This document shows positions 17,104 through 24,798 of a stretch of 64,000 bases of DNA, piece by piece. Made by a program: the position numbers and the translations under genes. The stretch lies in NCBI RefSeq assembly GCF_004134865.1, contig NZ_SDPO01000001.1, positions 806,001 to 870,000 of the forward strand, read 5' to 3'. The DNA is from Agromyces fucosus. GTDB taxonomy: Bacteria > Actinomycetota > Actinomycetes > Actinomycetales > Microbacteriaceae. How positions within the stretch are numbered: the stretch's first letter is position 1; each line of letters opens with the position of its first letter. The notes beneath the pieces were generated by a model. The model worked only from the letters and a program-made list of their open reading frames with translations. It did no database searches and was not told the origin of the DNA.

Positions 17104-18135
17104 ATGCACCACACTCGCGAGCGGTACGCCGCAGGACGCGGTTACCTCGCCGCCTGCACGATGGGCCTTCCCGCCGACGTCACGCGCGACGCGGTGCGAC
17201 GCGACCTCGAGTCATGGTCGACCGGGGTCGCGTGCGGCGTCGAGTACGGACGGATCCACGACCGGGCCCGCGGCCACGCCGCGACGCTGCTCGGCCGCGC
17301 GCCGAGCGACATCGCGACCGGCTCCCAGGTCTCGGTCTTCGCCGGCTTCGTCGCGGCGTCGGCACCGGCAGGTGCTGAGATCGTCTGCGTCGACGGTGAC
17401 TTCTCCTCGGTGATCGGCCCGTTCCTGGCCAGAGGCGACCTGCGCGTGCGCCACGTGCCGCTCGCCGAGCTCGCGGGGGCCGTGACCGACTCGACGTGGC
17501 TCGTCTCGTATTCGCTCGTGCAGTCGGCGACGGGCGAGGTCGCCGACGCGGCATCCGTCAACGCCGCCGCCCGGGCCGTCGGCGCGCTCACGCTCGTCGA
17601 CACGACCCAGGCCACCGGCTGGATGCCGACCGACGCGATCGATGCCGACGTCGTGATCTGCCACGCGTACAAGTGGCTATCAGCGCCTCGTGGTGCCGCC
17701 TTCGCCGCCTTCTCGACCCGGGCGGTCGACGAACTGACTCCGCACGCCGCCGGATGGTACTCGGGCACCGACCCGTGGGCGTCGTGCTACGGCCCCGAGC
17801 TGCACCTCTCGCCGGGCGCGCAGAGATTCGACGTCTCCCCCGCCTGGCAGGCGTGGGCCGGTGCCGAGGCGGCGCTCGAACTCGCGGCATCGCTCGACAT
17901 GCTCGAGGTGCAGCGCCACGACGTCGGGCTCGCGAACGCGTTCCGCGCGCGGCTCGGGGCGGCGCCCACCGACAGTGCGATCGTCGCGTGGCCCGACCTC
18001 GACGGCAGTGCACTGGCCGCGCTCGGGGCCGCGGGCATCACCGCCTCGGGGCGTGCCGGTCGGGCCCGCGTCGCCTTCCACGTGTGGAACGACGACGAGG
18101 ACGTCGAGCTCGCGGCATCCGCGCTCGGGCGCTGA
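17104..18135 (+). CDS. Class V PLP-dependent aminotransferase
   Basis: 343 residues. Fold type I PLP enzyme of the class V group (IscS/kynureninase/isopenicillin-N-epimerase relatives). Cofactor-site features: ATGSQVSVFAGF near residue 80, DTTQATGW near 165 and the Schiff-base lysine in CHAYKWLSAPRGAA near 185. Cytoplasmic; substrate unknown. It lacks the conserved cysteine loop of desulfurases. Start at ATG 17104 (MHHTRERYAAGRGYL); an ATG 60 bp upstream would add an unconserved leader. Divergent from the LysR gene, its likely regulator. Confidence 0.88.
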   Translation: MHHTRERYAAGRGYLAACTMGLPADVTRDAVRRDLESWSTGVACGVEYGRIHDRARGHAATLLGRAPSDIATGSQVSVFAGFVAASAPAGAEIVCVDGDFSSVIGPFLARGDLRVRHVPLAELAGAVTDSTWLVSYSLVQSATGEVADAASVNAAARAVGALTLVDTTQATGWMPTDAIDADVVICHAYKWLSAPRGAAFAAFSTRAVDELTPHAAGWYSGTDPWASCYGPELHLSPGAQRFDVSPAWQAWAGAEAALELAASLDMLEVQRHDVGLANAFRARLGAAPTDSAIVAWPDLDGSALAALGAAGITASGRAGRARVAFHVWNDDEDVELAASALGR

Positions 18136-18145
18136 GCGCTCCGTC

Positions 18146-18214
18146 GAGCGCAGCGACGGTCGCATCCGCTCTCGGACGTTGAGCGCAGCGACGAGCGCAG
18201 CGACGAGCGCAGCA
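18146..18214. repeat. Short 12-bp repeats between convergent genes
   Basis: The unit GAGCGCAGCGAC occurs at 18146-18157, 18181-18192 and 18193-18204, with a partial fourth copy at 18205-18214. It fills the gap between the aminotransferase and the FAH gene. Probably slippage-derived. Confidence 0.7.
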
Positions 18215-18221
18215 GCAGACG

Positions 18222-18995
18222 CTACGAGGCCGAGCGCACCGGGTTCGAGAGCGTGCCGAGTCCGGTGACGTCGACCTCGACCGTGTCGCCGTCGACGATC
18301 GGGCCGACGCCGGCGGGTGTGCCGGTGAGGATGACATCGCCCGGCAGCAGAGTGAACACGCTCGATGCGTAGGCGATGATCGACGCGACCGAGTGCACCA
18401 TGTCGGAGAGGCGTCCCGACTGGCGTCGCTCGCCGTTCACGCTCGTCTCGATCGTGGCCGTCTCGAAATCGACGTGCGTGTCGATCACGGGGCCGAGCGG
18501 GCAGAAGGAGTCGAAGCCCTTGGCGCGGGCCCACTGGCCGTCGCGCTGCTGCAGGTCCCGCGCCGTGACGTCGTTGGCGATCGTGTAGCCGAAGACGTAG
18601 TCTTCTGCGTCGTCTTCGGAGACGTTCTTCGCGATGCGCCCGATGACGACCGCGAGCTCGCCCTCGTGCTCGACCCGCTCGCTCTGCTTCGGCAGCACGA
18701 TGGCGTCGCCGGGACCGACCACCGAGGTGTTCGGCTTCAGGAACAGCAGCGGCTCGGCGGGTGCTTCGCCGCCCATCTCCTCCGCATGATCGCGGTAGTT
18801 CTTACCGACCGCGACGACCTTCGAACGCGGAATGACGGGTGCGAGCAGCTTCGCATCGGTCAGCTTGACGCGCTCACCCGTGGGCTCGTAGCCCGCGAAC
18901 ATGGGGTCGGCCTTCAGCACGACGAGCTCGTGCTCCTCTTCGTCGACGATGCCGAATGCGATGGTGTCGTCGTGGCTGAAACGCGCGATCTTCAT
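18222..18995 (-). CDS. Fumarylacetoacetate hydrolase (FAH) family protein
   Basis: 257 residues with the FAH fold: [14 protein letters not shown] near residue 62, the metal-binding glutamates in [13 protein letters not shown] near 107, [10 protein letters not shown] near 141 and C-terminal [17 protein letters not shown]. Family members hydrolyse or decarboxylate 2-oxo acids (acylpyruvase, oxaloacetate decarboxylase, HpcE-type). The exact substrate is not evident. ATG lies 6 nt after TAGGCT, indicating a leaderless mRNA. Located downstream of leuB-ilvE-ypeA but separated by a strong hairpin. Confidence 0.92.
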   Translation of the reverse strand: MKIARFSHDDTIAFGIVDEEEHELVVLKADPMFAGYEPTGERVKLTDAKLLAPVIPRSKVVAVGKNYRDHAEEMGGEAPAEPLLFLKPNTSVVGPGDAIVLPKQSERVEHEGELAVVIGRIAKNVSEDDAEDYVFGYTIANDVTARDLQQRDGQWARAKGFDSFCPLGPVIDTHVDFETATIETSVNGERRQSGRLSDMVHSVASIIAYASSVFTLLPGDVILTGTPAGVGPIVDGDTVEVDVTGLGTLSNPVRSAS

Positions 18996-19001
18996 GCCTT
19001 C

Positions 19002-19007
19002 AGCCTA
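19002..19007 (-). promoter_or_regulatory. -10 box of the FAH gene (leaderless)
   Basis: TAGGCT, 6 nt before the ATG at 18995. Confidence 0.6.
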
Positions 19008-19027
19008 CCCGCGGCGCTCTGGGCACC

Positions 19028-19096
19028 GAGTCGCAGGACGATGCGTCCGACACGCCGCGCATGGTCGGCGTGTCGAGTCGAACCGTCCTGCGACTC
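19028..19096. terminator. Nested palindrome ending the leuB-ilvE-ypeA operon
   Basis: Outer perfect 13-bp stem GAGTCGCAGGACG / CGTCCTGCGACTC and inner perfect 10-bp stem CGACACGCCG / CGGCGTGTCG. The right outer arm overlaps the ypeA stop codon. It likely terminates transcription and could also be a palindromic repeat element. Confidence 0.65.
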
Positions 19097-19586
19097 AGCG
19101 ACGCGAGTCGGGCGGGATGACGCCGGCCGGAGCATCGGGGACGAGCCGCTTGCCGAGACTCACGACCTCGTCGACCCGATAGCCGAGGCTGCGGTAGAAC
19201 TCGATGACGCCCGTATTCGTCGATCGCACCTGCAGGTTCAGCTTCGGGCAGCCTCGCTCGGTGAGGAGCCGCTCGGCCTCAGCCATGAGGAGCGCCCCGA
19301 GGCGCTCGCCGCGCCGTTCGAGGTCGACCGCGAGGTAGTTCACCCAACCGCGATGCCCGTCGTAGCCGATCATCGCCGTCGCGACGACGGCGCCGTCGGA
19401 CTCCCCCACGAGGAAGAGCTCGGGCTGCACCGCGAGCTTCCGCTCGATGTCGCGGTATGGATCGTTCCACGGCACGACGAGCCCGGCCGATCGCCAGAGT
19501 TCGACGACCGGCTCGGTGTCGGCGACGTCGAACGAACGGATGCGCACGCCGTCGACCACGCCGCCGCCGTCAACGGCACCCGTCAC
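19095..19586 (-). CDS. ypeA: GNAT acetyltransferase, YpeA type
   Basis: 163 residues. Strong resemblance to E. coli YpeA: PWNDPYRDIERKL near residue 40, MIGYDGHRGWVNYLAV, the acetyl-CoA loop RRGERLGALL, ERGCPKLNLQV and the C-terminal YRVDEVVSLGKRL. Cytoplasmic N-acetyltransferase of unknown substrate. The GTG start overlaps the ilvE stop (GTGA), so it is translationally coupled as the last gene of leuB-ilvE-ypeA; an internal GTG 13 codons later is an alternative. Confidence 0.85.
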   Translation of the reverse strand: MTGAVDGGGVVDGVRIRSFDVADTEPVVELWRSAGLVVPWNDPYRDIERKLAVQPELFLVGESDGAVVATAMIGYDGHRGWVNYLAVDLERRGERLGALLMAEAERLLTERGCPKLNLQVRSTNTGVIEFYRSLGYRVDEVVSLGKRLVPDAPAGVIPPDSRR

Positions 19587-20698
19587 GCGTCGAGACGCGT
19601 GAGCCAGCCGTGGCGGTCCTCGACGCGGCCGTACTGGATGTCGGTGAGCTCCTGGCGAAGCGAGAGCGCGAGCTCGGATGCCTCGGCGCCCGTGTGCACG
19701 ATCTCGAAGTCGGTGCCGAGCAGGCGCCCGATGGGCACGACGACCGCGGCGGTGCCGCAGGCGAAGGCGCCGACGATCTCGCCGGACTCGGCGCCGCTGC
19801 GCCATTCGTCAAGCGAGATGGCGCGCCGCTCGACCGCGTGGCCGCGGTCGGTCGCGAGCTGCAGGATCGAGTCGCGCGTGATGCCCTCGAGGATCGAGGG
19901 AGACTCGGGCGTGACGAGCGTGCCGTCGCGCTTGACGAGGACGATGTTCATGCCGCCGAGCTCTTCGAGGTTGCCGGCGTCGTCGAGGAACGCGACCTGC
20001 TGGCATCCCTTCTCGTAGGCCTCGGCCTGCGGCAGCAGGCTCGACGCGTAGTTGCCGCCGGTCTTGGCCGCTCCCGTGCCACCCTTGCCGGCGCGCGCGT
20101 AATCGGTCGACAGCCAGATGTTCACGGGCTCGACCCCGCCCGGGAAGTAGGCGCCCGCCGGGCTCGCGATCACGTAGTACGCAACCTTCTTCGCAGGGCG
20201 GACGCCGAGGAACGCCTCTTTCGCGAACATGAACGGCCGCAGGTAGAGGCTCGTCTCGGGCGCGCTCGGCACCCAGTCGGCGTCGACGGCGATGATCTGC
20301 TTGAGCGACTCGATGAAGATCTCGCTCGGCAGCTCGGGCAGCGCCATGCGACGTGCCGAGCGCTGCATGCGGGCGGCGTTCTCGAAGGGCCGGAACGTGT
20401 GGATCGAGCCGTCGGCGTGACGGTAGGCCTTCATGCCCTCGAAGATCTCCTGCGCGTAGTGGAGCACCGCGGCGGCGGGGTCGAGTGAGATCGGGCCGTA
20501 GGGCGTGACGCGCGGGCGGTGCCAGCCGCCCTTCTCCGACCAGCAGATGTCGACCATGTGGTCGGTGAAGTGGTTGCCGAATCCGGGGTCGGCGAGCACT
20601 GCGTCGCGTTCGGCGGGCGTCTTCGCCTCGCCGTTGCGGATGACCTGCCAGATGAGACCGGCTGCCGACGGGGCCTGGAGCGGGAGGTTGATCGTCAT
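19583..20698 (-). CDS. ilvE: Branched-chain amino-acid aminotransferase
   Basis: 371 residues, the long (type II) form of fold IV PLP transaminases. The PLP lysine lies in AAKTGGNYASSLLPQ near residue 209; EELGGMNIV and SPSILEGITRDS are family signatures. Last step of Leu, Ile and Val synthesis: transfers the glutamate amino group to the branched 2-oxo acid. ATG at 20698 is preceded by GAAGGAAACG. It lies 40 bp downstream of leuB, so one operon. Confidence 0.96.
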   Translation of the reverse strand: MTINLPLQAPSAAGLIWQVIRNGEAKTPAERDAVLADPGFGNHFTDHMVDICWSEKGGWHRPRVTPYGPISLDPAAAVLHYAQEIFEGMKAYRHADGSIHTFRPFENAARMQRSARRMALPELPSEIFIESLKQIIAVDADWVPSAPETSLYLRPFMFAKEAFLGVRPAKKVAYYVIASPAGAYFPGGVEPVNIWLSTDYARAGKGGTGAAKTGGNYASSLLPQAEAYEKGCQQVAFLDDAGNLEELGGMNIVLVKRDGTLVTPESPSILEGITRDSILQLATDRGHAVERRAISLDEWRSGAESGEIVGAFACGTAAVVVPIGRLLGTDFEIVHTGAEASELALSLRQELTDIQYGRVEDRHGWLTRLDA

Positions 20699-20713
20699 TT
20701 TCGTTTCCTTCGA

Positions 20714-20742
20714 TGCGCTGGATCAGGAGTGCGCTGGATCAG
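20714..20742. repeat. 13-bp direct repeat at the leuB 3' end
   Basis: TGCGCTGGATCAG at 20714-20726 and 20730-20742. The second copy covers the leuB stop codon. Confidence 0.8.
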
Positions 20743-21803
20743 TTCTGCGTGAGCCTCACGCGTGCGGCGATGGCGTCGCCGACCTCGGAGGTCGTGCGGC
20801 GGGTGTCGCCGCGTTCGGCGATGTCGGCGACCACCGCGCGCTGTACCTTCTGCGCGGCTTCCGTCCGGCCGAGGTGGTCGAGGAGGAGGGCCACGGAGAG
20901 GATCGCGGCGGTCGGGTCGGCGATGCCCTGGCCGGCGATGTCGGGTGCCGAGCCGTGCACCGGCTCAAACATGCTCGGGAATCGGCCGTCGGGATTGATG
21001 TTGCCCGAGGCCGCGAGTCCGATGCCGCCGCTGATCGCGCCGGCGAGGTCGGTGAGGATGTCGCCGAAGAGGTTGTCGGTGACGATGACGTCGAATCGAG
21101 CCGGGTCGGTGACGAGGAAGATCGTCGCCGCGTCGACGTGCAGGTAGTCGACCGTGACGCCCGGGAACTCGGCCGCGACGGCGTCGACCGTGCGCTTCCA
21201 CAGCGAGCCGGCGAAGACCAGCACGTTGGTCTTGTGCACGAGCGTGAGCTTCTTGCGAGGCCGAGCGGATGCCGCGGCGAACGCGTAGCGCACGACGCGC
21301 TCGACGCCGTATGCGGTGTTGACCGAGACCTCGTTGGCGACCTCGGCCGGAGTGCCGACGCGGATCGCGCCGCCGTTGCCGACGTACGGCCCCTCGGTGC
21401 CCTCTCGCACGACGACGAAGTCGACATCGCCGGGTGCCGTGAGCGGGCTCGCGACGCCGGGGTAGAGCACCGACGGGCGCAGGTTCACGTAGTGGTCGAG
21501 TTCGAAGCGGAGCTTCAGGAGCAGGCCGCGCTCGATGTTCGCGCCCGCGAGGCGGGGGTCGCCGGGCACGCCGCCGACGGCACCGAGCAGGATCGCGTCG
21601 TGGCCCTTGATCGCGGCGAGGTCGTCGTCGGTCAGCACGTCACCGGTGGCGAGGTAGCGGGCGGCGCCCAAGGAGAACTCGGTCTGCTCGAATGCGACCC
21701 CCGACCCCTCGGTGGCCGCAGCGAGCGCCTTCAGCGCCTGCTCGACGACTTCAGGGCCGATCCCGTCACCGGGGATGACCGCGAGCTTGACCGTGTCCAC
21801 CAT
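20739..21803 (-). CDS. leuB: 3-isopropylmalate dehydrogenase
   Basis: 354 residues, the actinobacterial short form. Motifs: [12 protein letters not shown] at the N-terminus, [25 protein letters not shown], the YxxxK region and metal-binding [20 protein letters not shown], then [14 protein letters not shown]. It oxidises and decarboxylates 3-isopropylmalate to 2-oxoisocaproate in leucine synthesis; ilvE then aminates it. ATG at 21803 with AAGGAG 5 nt upstream. Confidence 0.96.
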   Translation of the reverse strand: MVDTVKLAVIPGDGIGPEVVEQALKALAAATEGSGVAFEQTEFSLGAARYLATGDVLTDDDLAAIKGHDAILLGAVGGVPGDPRLAGANIERGLLLKLRFELDHYVNLRPSVLYPGVASPLTAPGDVDFVVVREGTEGPYVGNGGAIRVGTPAEVANEVSVNTAYGVERVVRYAFAAASARPRKKLTLVHKTNVLVFAGSLWKRTVDAVAAEFPGVTVDYLHVDAATIFLVTDPARFDVIVTDNLFGDILTDLAGAISGGIGLAASGNINPDGRFPSMFEPVHGSAPDIAGQGIADPTAAILSVALLLDHLGRTEAAQKVQRAVVADIAERGDTRRTTSEVGDAIAARVRLTQN

Positions 21804-21831
21804 GAATTCTCCTTCGTGCGCCAGCCCTCCC

Positions 21832-21837
21832 AGCGTA
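21832..21837 (-). promoter_or_regulatory. Candidate -10 box of leuB-ilvE-ypeA
   Basis: TACGCT on the minus strand, 28 nt before the leuB ATG. The resulting leader is about 20 nt, too short for a leader-peptide attenuator. Confidence 0.45.
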
Positions 21838-21874
21838 CTGGCCGCACGCGCGCGTGACACCCGCGGTGCCGTTC

Positions 21875-23461
21875 TCACTCGTGCGCGACGGCGCCCTTCG
21901 GGTTGCGGAGGGCGAGCACGGCGACGACCGCGGCGGCGACCATGAGCGCGACGCCGATGAGCGAGGTGATGACGACGCCCTCGTCGAAGGCCAGGGCAGC
22001 GGATGCCGCGAGCTGTTCGCCGATCGCCGCGGGCAGCTGCTCGGCGACCGTGGCGGCGCCCGCGAGCGTCTCGCTCGCCGTTGCGGCCTGCGCGGCGGTC
22101 AGCTCGGTCGGCAGCACGATCGCGGCGCTGTAGTGGGCCGCGAGGATGGAGCCCAGCACCGCCGTGCCGAGCACGGCGCCGAGTTCGTACGCCGTCTCGG
22201 AGACGGCGGAGGCCGCACCCGCCTTCTCGGGCGGAGCGCTCGAGAGGATGAGTTCGTTCGAGACGGTCTCCGCGGCGCCGATGCCGACGCCGAGCATCAC
22301 GAAGGCGATGACGACGGGCGCGATCGACCCGGCGGTCGCGAAGAACGCGATGACCGCGTACCCGCCGGCCGACAGGAGCAGCGCGATCGGCACGAGCACG
22401 CGCGGTCGCACGCGGCGAGCGATCGGCACGACCGCGAGGCCGGCGATGATCATCGCCACGAGCCCGGGCAGCAGGGCGAGCCCCGCCGCGACCGGGCTCA
22501 GCCCGGCGATCAACTGGAGGTGCTGGGACACGAAGTAGAGGAACCCGACGAGCGCGATGACGCTGAAGAGGTTCACGAGCACCGCGCCGCCGAACGATCC
22601 CTGGCGGAAGAGGCGCACGTCGAGCATCGGCGAGCGGCTCTTGAGCTGGCGGCGCACGAACCAGAGTCCGCAGAACAGCCCGAACACGATCGCCTGGATG
22701 CCGAAGCCCGAGACGCCCTCGGTGGCGAGCGACTTGATGCCGAACACCACCGGCACCATCGCGGCGAGTGAGAGCAGCGTGCTCGGGATGTCGATGCGGC
22801 CGGGCGCGGGGTCGCGACTCTCGGGGATGAGGAGGGGCACGAGGATCACGAGCGGCACGAGCACGGGCACCGCGAGGAGGAACACCGACCCCCAGTGGAA
22901 GTGCTCGATGAGAACGCCGCCGACGAGGGGCCCGAGGGCGCTGCCCGCGGCGAAGCCCGAGGCCCAGATCGCGATCGCGAGCCGGCGCTGCTCGCGATCG
23001 ACGAAGACAGTGCGGAGCAGCGACAGGGTCGATGGCATGAGCATCGCACCGAAGAAGCCGAGTGCCGCACGGGAGGCGATGAGCGCCTCGGCGGTCGGCG
23101 CGAACGCGGCCACGATCGAGAGCAGTGCGAACCCGACGGAGCCGATGAGCAGCATGCGACGGCGGCCGAAGCGGTCGCCGGCACTGCCCATCGCGACGAG
23201 GAGGCCGGCGAGCACGAGCGGGTAGGCGTCGATGATCCAGAGCTGCTGGGCGGCGGTCGGCGCGAGGTCCTGCGAGATCGCGGGCAGCGCGAAGCTCAAT
23301 ACCGTGTTGTCGACCGAGACGAGCAGCACCGGCAGCATGAGCACGGCGAGGGCGACCCAGGCGCGACGGGGCGCGCGCGCCGTCTGCTCGGTCGGCGTGT
23401 CGGGTGCCGTCGGGGAGGTCGTCTCGTTCGCGTGCAGTGCGGTCTGGTTGGTGTCGGTCAT
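21875..23461 (-). CDS. MFS drug exporter, DHA2 (EmrB/QacA) family
   Basis: 528 residues with about 14 hydrophobic helices. Motif A in loop 2-3 is [16 protein letters not shown], the DHA2 motif near helix 1 is [16 protein letters not shown], and motif C lies in helix 5 ([12 protein letters not shown]). Likely a proton-driven exporter of hydrophobic or cationic compounds. The N-terminal 30 residues are a Thr/Ala-rich cytoplasmic tail. Divergent from its probable TetR repressor across a good operator at 23486-23513. Confidence 0.93.
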   Translation of the reverse strand: MTDTNQTALHANETTSPTAPDTPTEQTARAPRRAWVALAVLMLPVLLVSVDNTVLSFALPAISQDLAPTAAQQLWIIDAYPLVLAGLLVAMGSAGDRFGRRRMLLIGSVGFALLSIVAAFAPTAEALIASRAALGFFGAMLMPSTLSLLRTVFVDREQRRLAIAIWASGFAAGSALGPLVGGVLIEHFHWGSVFLLAVPVLVPLVILVPLLIPESRDPAPGRIDIPSTLLSLAAMVPVVFGIKSLATEGVSGFGIQAIVFGLFCGLWFVRRQLKSRSPMLDVRLFRQGSFGGAVLVNLFSVIALVGFLYFVSQHLQLIAGLSPVAAGLALLPGLVAMIIAGLAVVPIARRVRPRVLVPIALLLSAGGYAVIAFFATAGSIAPVVIAFVMLGVGIGAAETVSNELILSSAPPEKAGAASAVSETAYELGAVLGTAVLGSILAAHYSAAIVLPTELTAAQAATASETLAGAATVAEQLPAAIGEQLAASAALAFDEGVVITSLIGVALMVAAAVVAVLALRNPKGAVAHE

Positions 23462-23485
23462 CTCAGGCTCGTTCGTCTCAGGCGG

Positions 23486-23513
23486 TTACTGTACCGTCCA
23501 GTTGGTATAGTAA
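23486..23513. promoter_or_regulatory. TetR-type operator with two facing -10 boxes
   Basis: Inverted repeat TTACTGTACC - 8 nt - GGTATAGTAA (9 of 10 positions match). TATAGT at 23506-23511 serves as a -10 for the tetR gene, and TACAGT on the other strand at 23488-23493 for the MFS gene. Repressor bound here would silence both. Confidence 0.75.
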
Positions 23514-23565
23514 CAGACGTGCCTGAAGCATCACCAATTGCTCCCCCGTCGGCCACACTGGGATC

Positions 23566-24129
23566 ATGAGCCGCCCACCCGCCGCCCGAGAAGCCGTGCT
23601 CGACGCCTTCGAGCGCATCATCATCACCGACGGCGAGCGCACTGCGACGCTCGACGCCACCGCCCGGGCGGCCGGCGTCTCGAAGGGCGGCCTGCTCTAT
23701 CACTTCGGCTCGAGGCACGCCCTCATCGCCGGCCTCATCGAGCGCCTGCACCGCCTCGTCGACGACGACGTCGAGCGCATCCACTCGGCGCCCGACGGCC
23801 CGATCTCCTACTTCGTCCGCTCGTCGGTCGACCTCGAGTCGGCGATCGATCACAGCTTCGTCGCCACGGTGCGTCTCGCCCAGGGCGGCGACAGGCAAGC
23901 CGCCGCCGCCATCGACGCCGTGCGCTCGCGCTGGCTCGAGGAGATGGGCCGCCACATCGACGATCCCGCCCTCGCCCTCGCGATCACCCTCATCGGCGAC
24001 GGCCTGTACTACCACTCGGCCCTGCGCGCCGAGGTCGACGCGTCGGCACTCGACTCCGATGACATCGGCCCGGCGCAGATGGACGAGCTGGTCGCCCTCC
24101 TCGAGCGCATCGCGCAGGCCGGTCGCTAG
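23566..24129 (+). CDS. TetR-family regulator of the divergent MFS exporter
   Basis: 187 residues. The N-terminal HTH (TLDATARAAGVSKGGLLYHF) has the GLLYHFGSRHAL signature common to TetR proteins; the rest is a helical ligand pocket. It probably represses itself and the MFS gene through the palindrome at 23486-23513. Its last codons, stop and following terminator arm are duplicated 604 bp downstream (see 24704-24772). Confidence 0.92.
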   Translation: MSRPPAAREAVLDAFERIIITDGERTATLDATARAAGVSKGGLLYHFGSRHALIAGLIERLHRLVDDDVERIHSAPDGPISYFVRSSVDLESAIDHSFVATVRLAQGGDRQAAAAIDAVRSRWLEEMGRHIDDPALALAITLIGDGLYYHSALRAEVDASALDSDDIGPAQMDELVALLERIAQAGR

Positions 24130-24168
24130 ACGACGGATGCCCCGGCGCGCGCTGCCGAGCAGCAGCGC
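24100..24168 (+). repeat. 69-bp direct repeat, copy 1 (tetR 3' end)
   Basis: Spans the last codons and TAG stop of tetR plus the left arm of a terminator. Copy 2 is at 24704-24772 with a single mismatch (TAG to TCG). The right arm of the hairpin is missing after this copy. Confidence 0.92.
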
Positions 24169-24176
24169 ACCACTCC

Positions 24177-24611
24177 TCATCTCGTGCCGGTGAGCGCCTG
24201 CCAGACGAGTGAGGCGGCTATGACGGTGAAGACCGCCGCCCACCCTGCCATGAGCCATCGGCCGGCAGCGGCCGACCGGAGCCGCAGCACGCCCTGTCCG
24301 GCGACTCCTGCACCGATGAAGACTCCGATGATGAGCAGCGCCGAGACGATCAACCCGATCGGGTTCCCGCCGTCGCACTCGGTGGATTCGGGACCGCAGC
24401 GACGGAACGGCCCGCCCTGACCGCTCGTGTCGTAGCTGTTCAGGCTGACCGCGAACCAGAACGCCGCCCCGAGCGTCACGGGCATCCCCGCCACCGCCAC
24501 TGCCACGGTCGTGAGCAGCGCCCCGACGATACGGCGCCACGATGGGCGGTCGACGCGGGCATCGTTCACGTCGTCGAGCGGGTCGGTCGAGGTGTCGTGA
24601 TTCCCGTCCAA
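24177..24611 (-). CDS. Small membrane protein of unknown function
   Basis: 144 residues from a TTG at 24611 with AGGAG just upstream; a longer frame exists but overlaps the repeat and has no recognisable content. Three predicted spans: GALLTTVAVAVAGMPVTLGA, LIVSALLIIGVFIGAGVAG and LMAGWAAVFTVIAASLVWQA. An outside loop carries two cysteines (RRCGPESTECDGG). No family recognised. The gene sits between the two copies of a 69-bp direct repeat, so it probably arrived as an insertion between tetR and its terminator. Confidence 0.6.
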   Translation of the reverse strand: MDGNHDTSTDPLDDVNDARVDRPSWRRIVGALLTTVAVAVAGMPVTLGAAFWFAVSLNSYDTSGQGGPFRRCGPESTECDGGNPIGLIVSALLIIGVFIGAGVAGQGVLRLRSAAAGRWLMAGWAAVFTVIAASLVWQALTGTR

Positions 24612-24703
24612 ATGCTCCTGCCCTCCTGATCGGTGGCTCGAGACTACGGACCCCGGCGAGCGACCGCGCCCACTGCGACCCGGAATACGACCAAGGTGCA
24701 GTG

Positions 24704-24772
24704 CTCGAGCGCATCGCGCAGGCCGGTCGCTCGACGACGGATGCCCCGGCGCGCGCTGCCGAGCAGCAGCGC
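24704..24772 (+). repeat. 69-bp direct repeat, copy 2
   Basis: One mismatch from 24100-24168. Here the full terminator hairpin follows, so this copy keeps the ancestral junction with the serA side. Confidence 0.92.
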
Positions 24773-24785
24773 GCCGGGGCATCCG
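24738..24785. terminator. Intact terminator between repeat copy 2 and serA
   Basis: 17-bp perfect stem CGGATGCCCCGGCGCGC with its complement, 14-nt loop, 13 bp beyond the serA stop. Bidirectional. Confidence 0.85.
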
Positions 24786-24798
24786 ACCGTTCGAATCG

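Noticed and set aside
18146-18214. Possible CRISPR-like array
   Set aside because: Only three to four 12-bp units without regular spacers and no cas genes.
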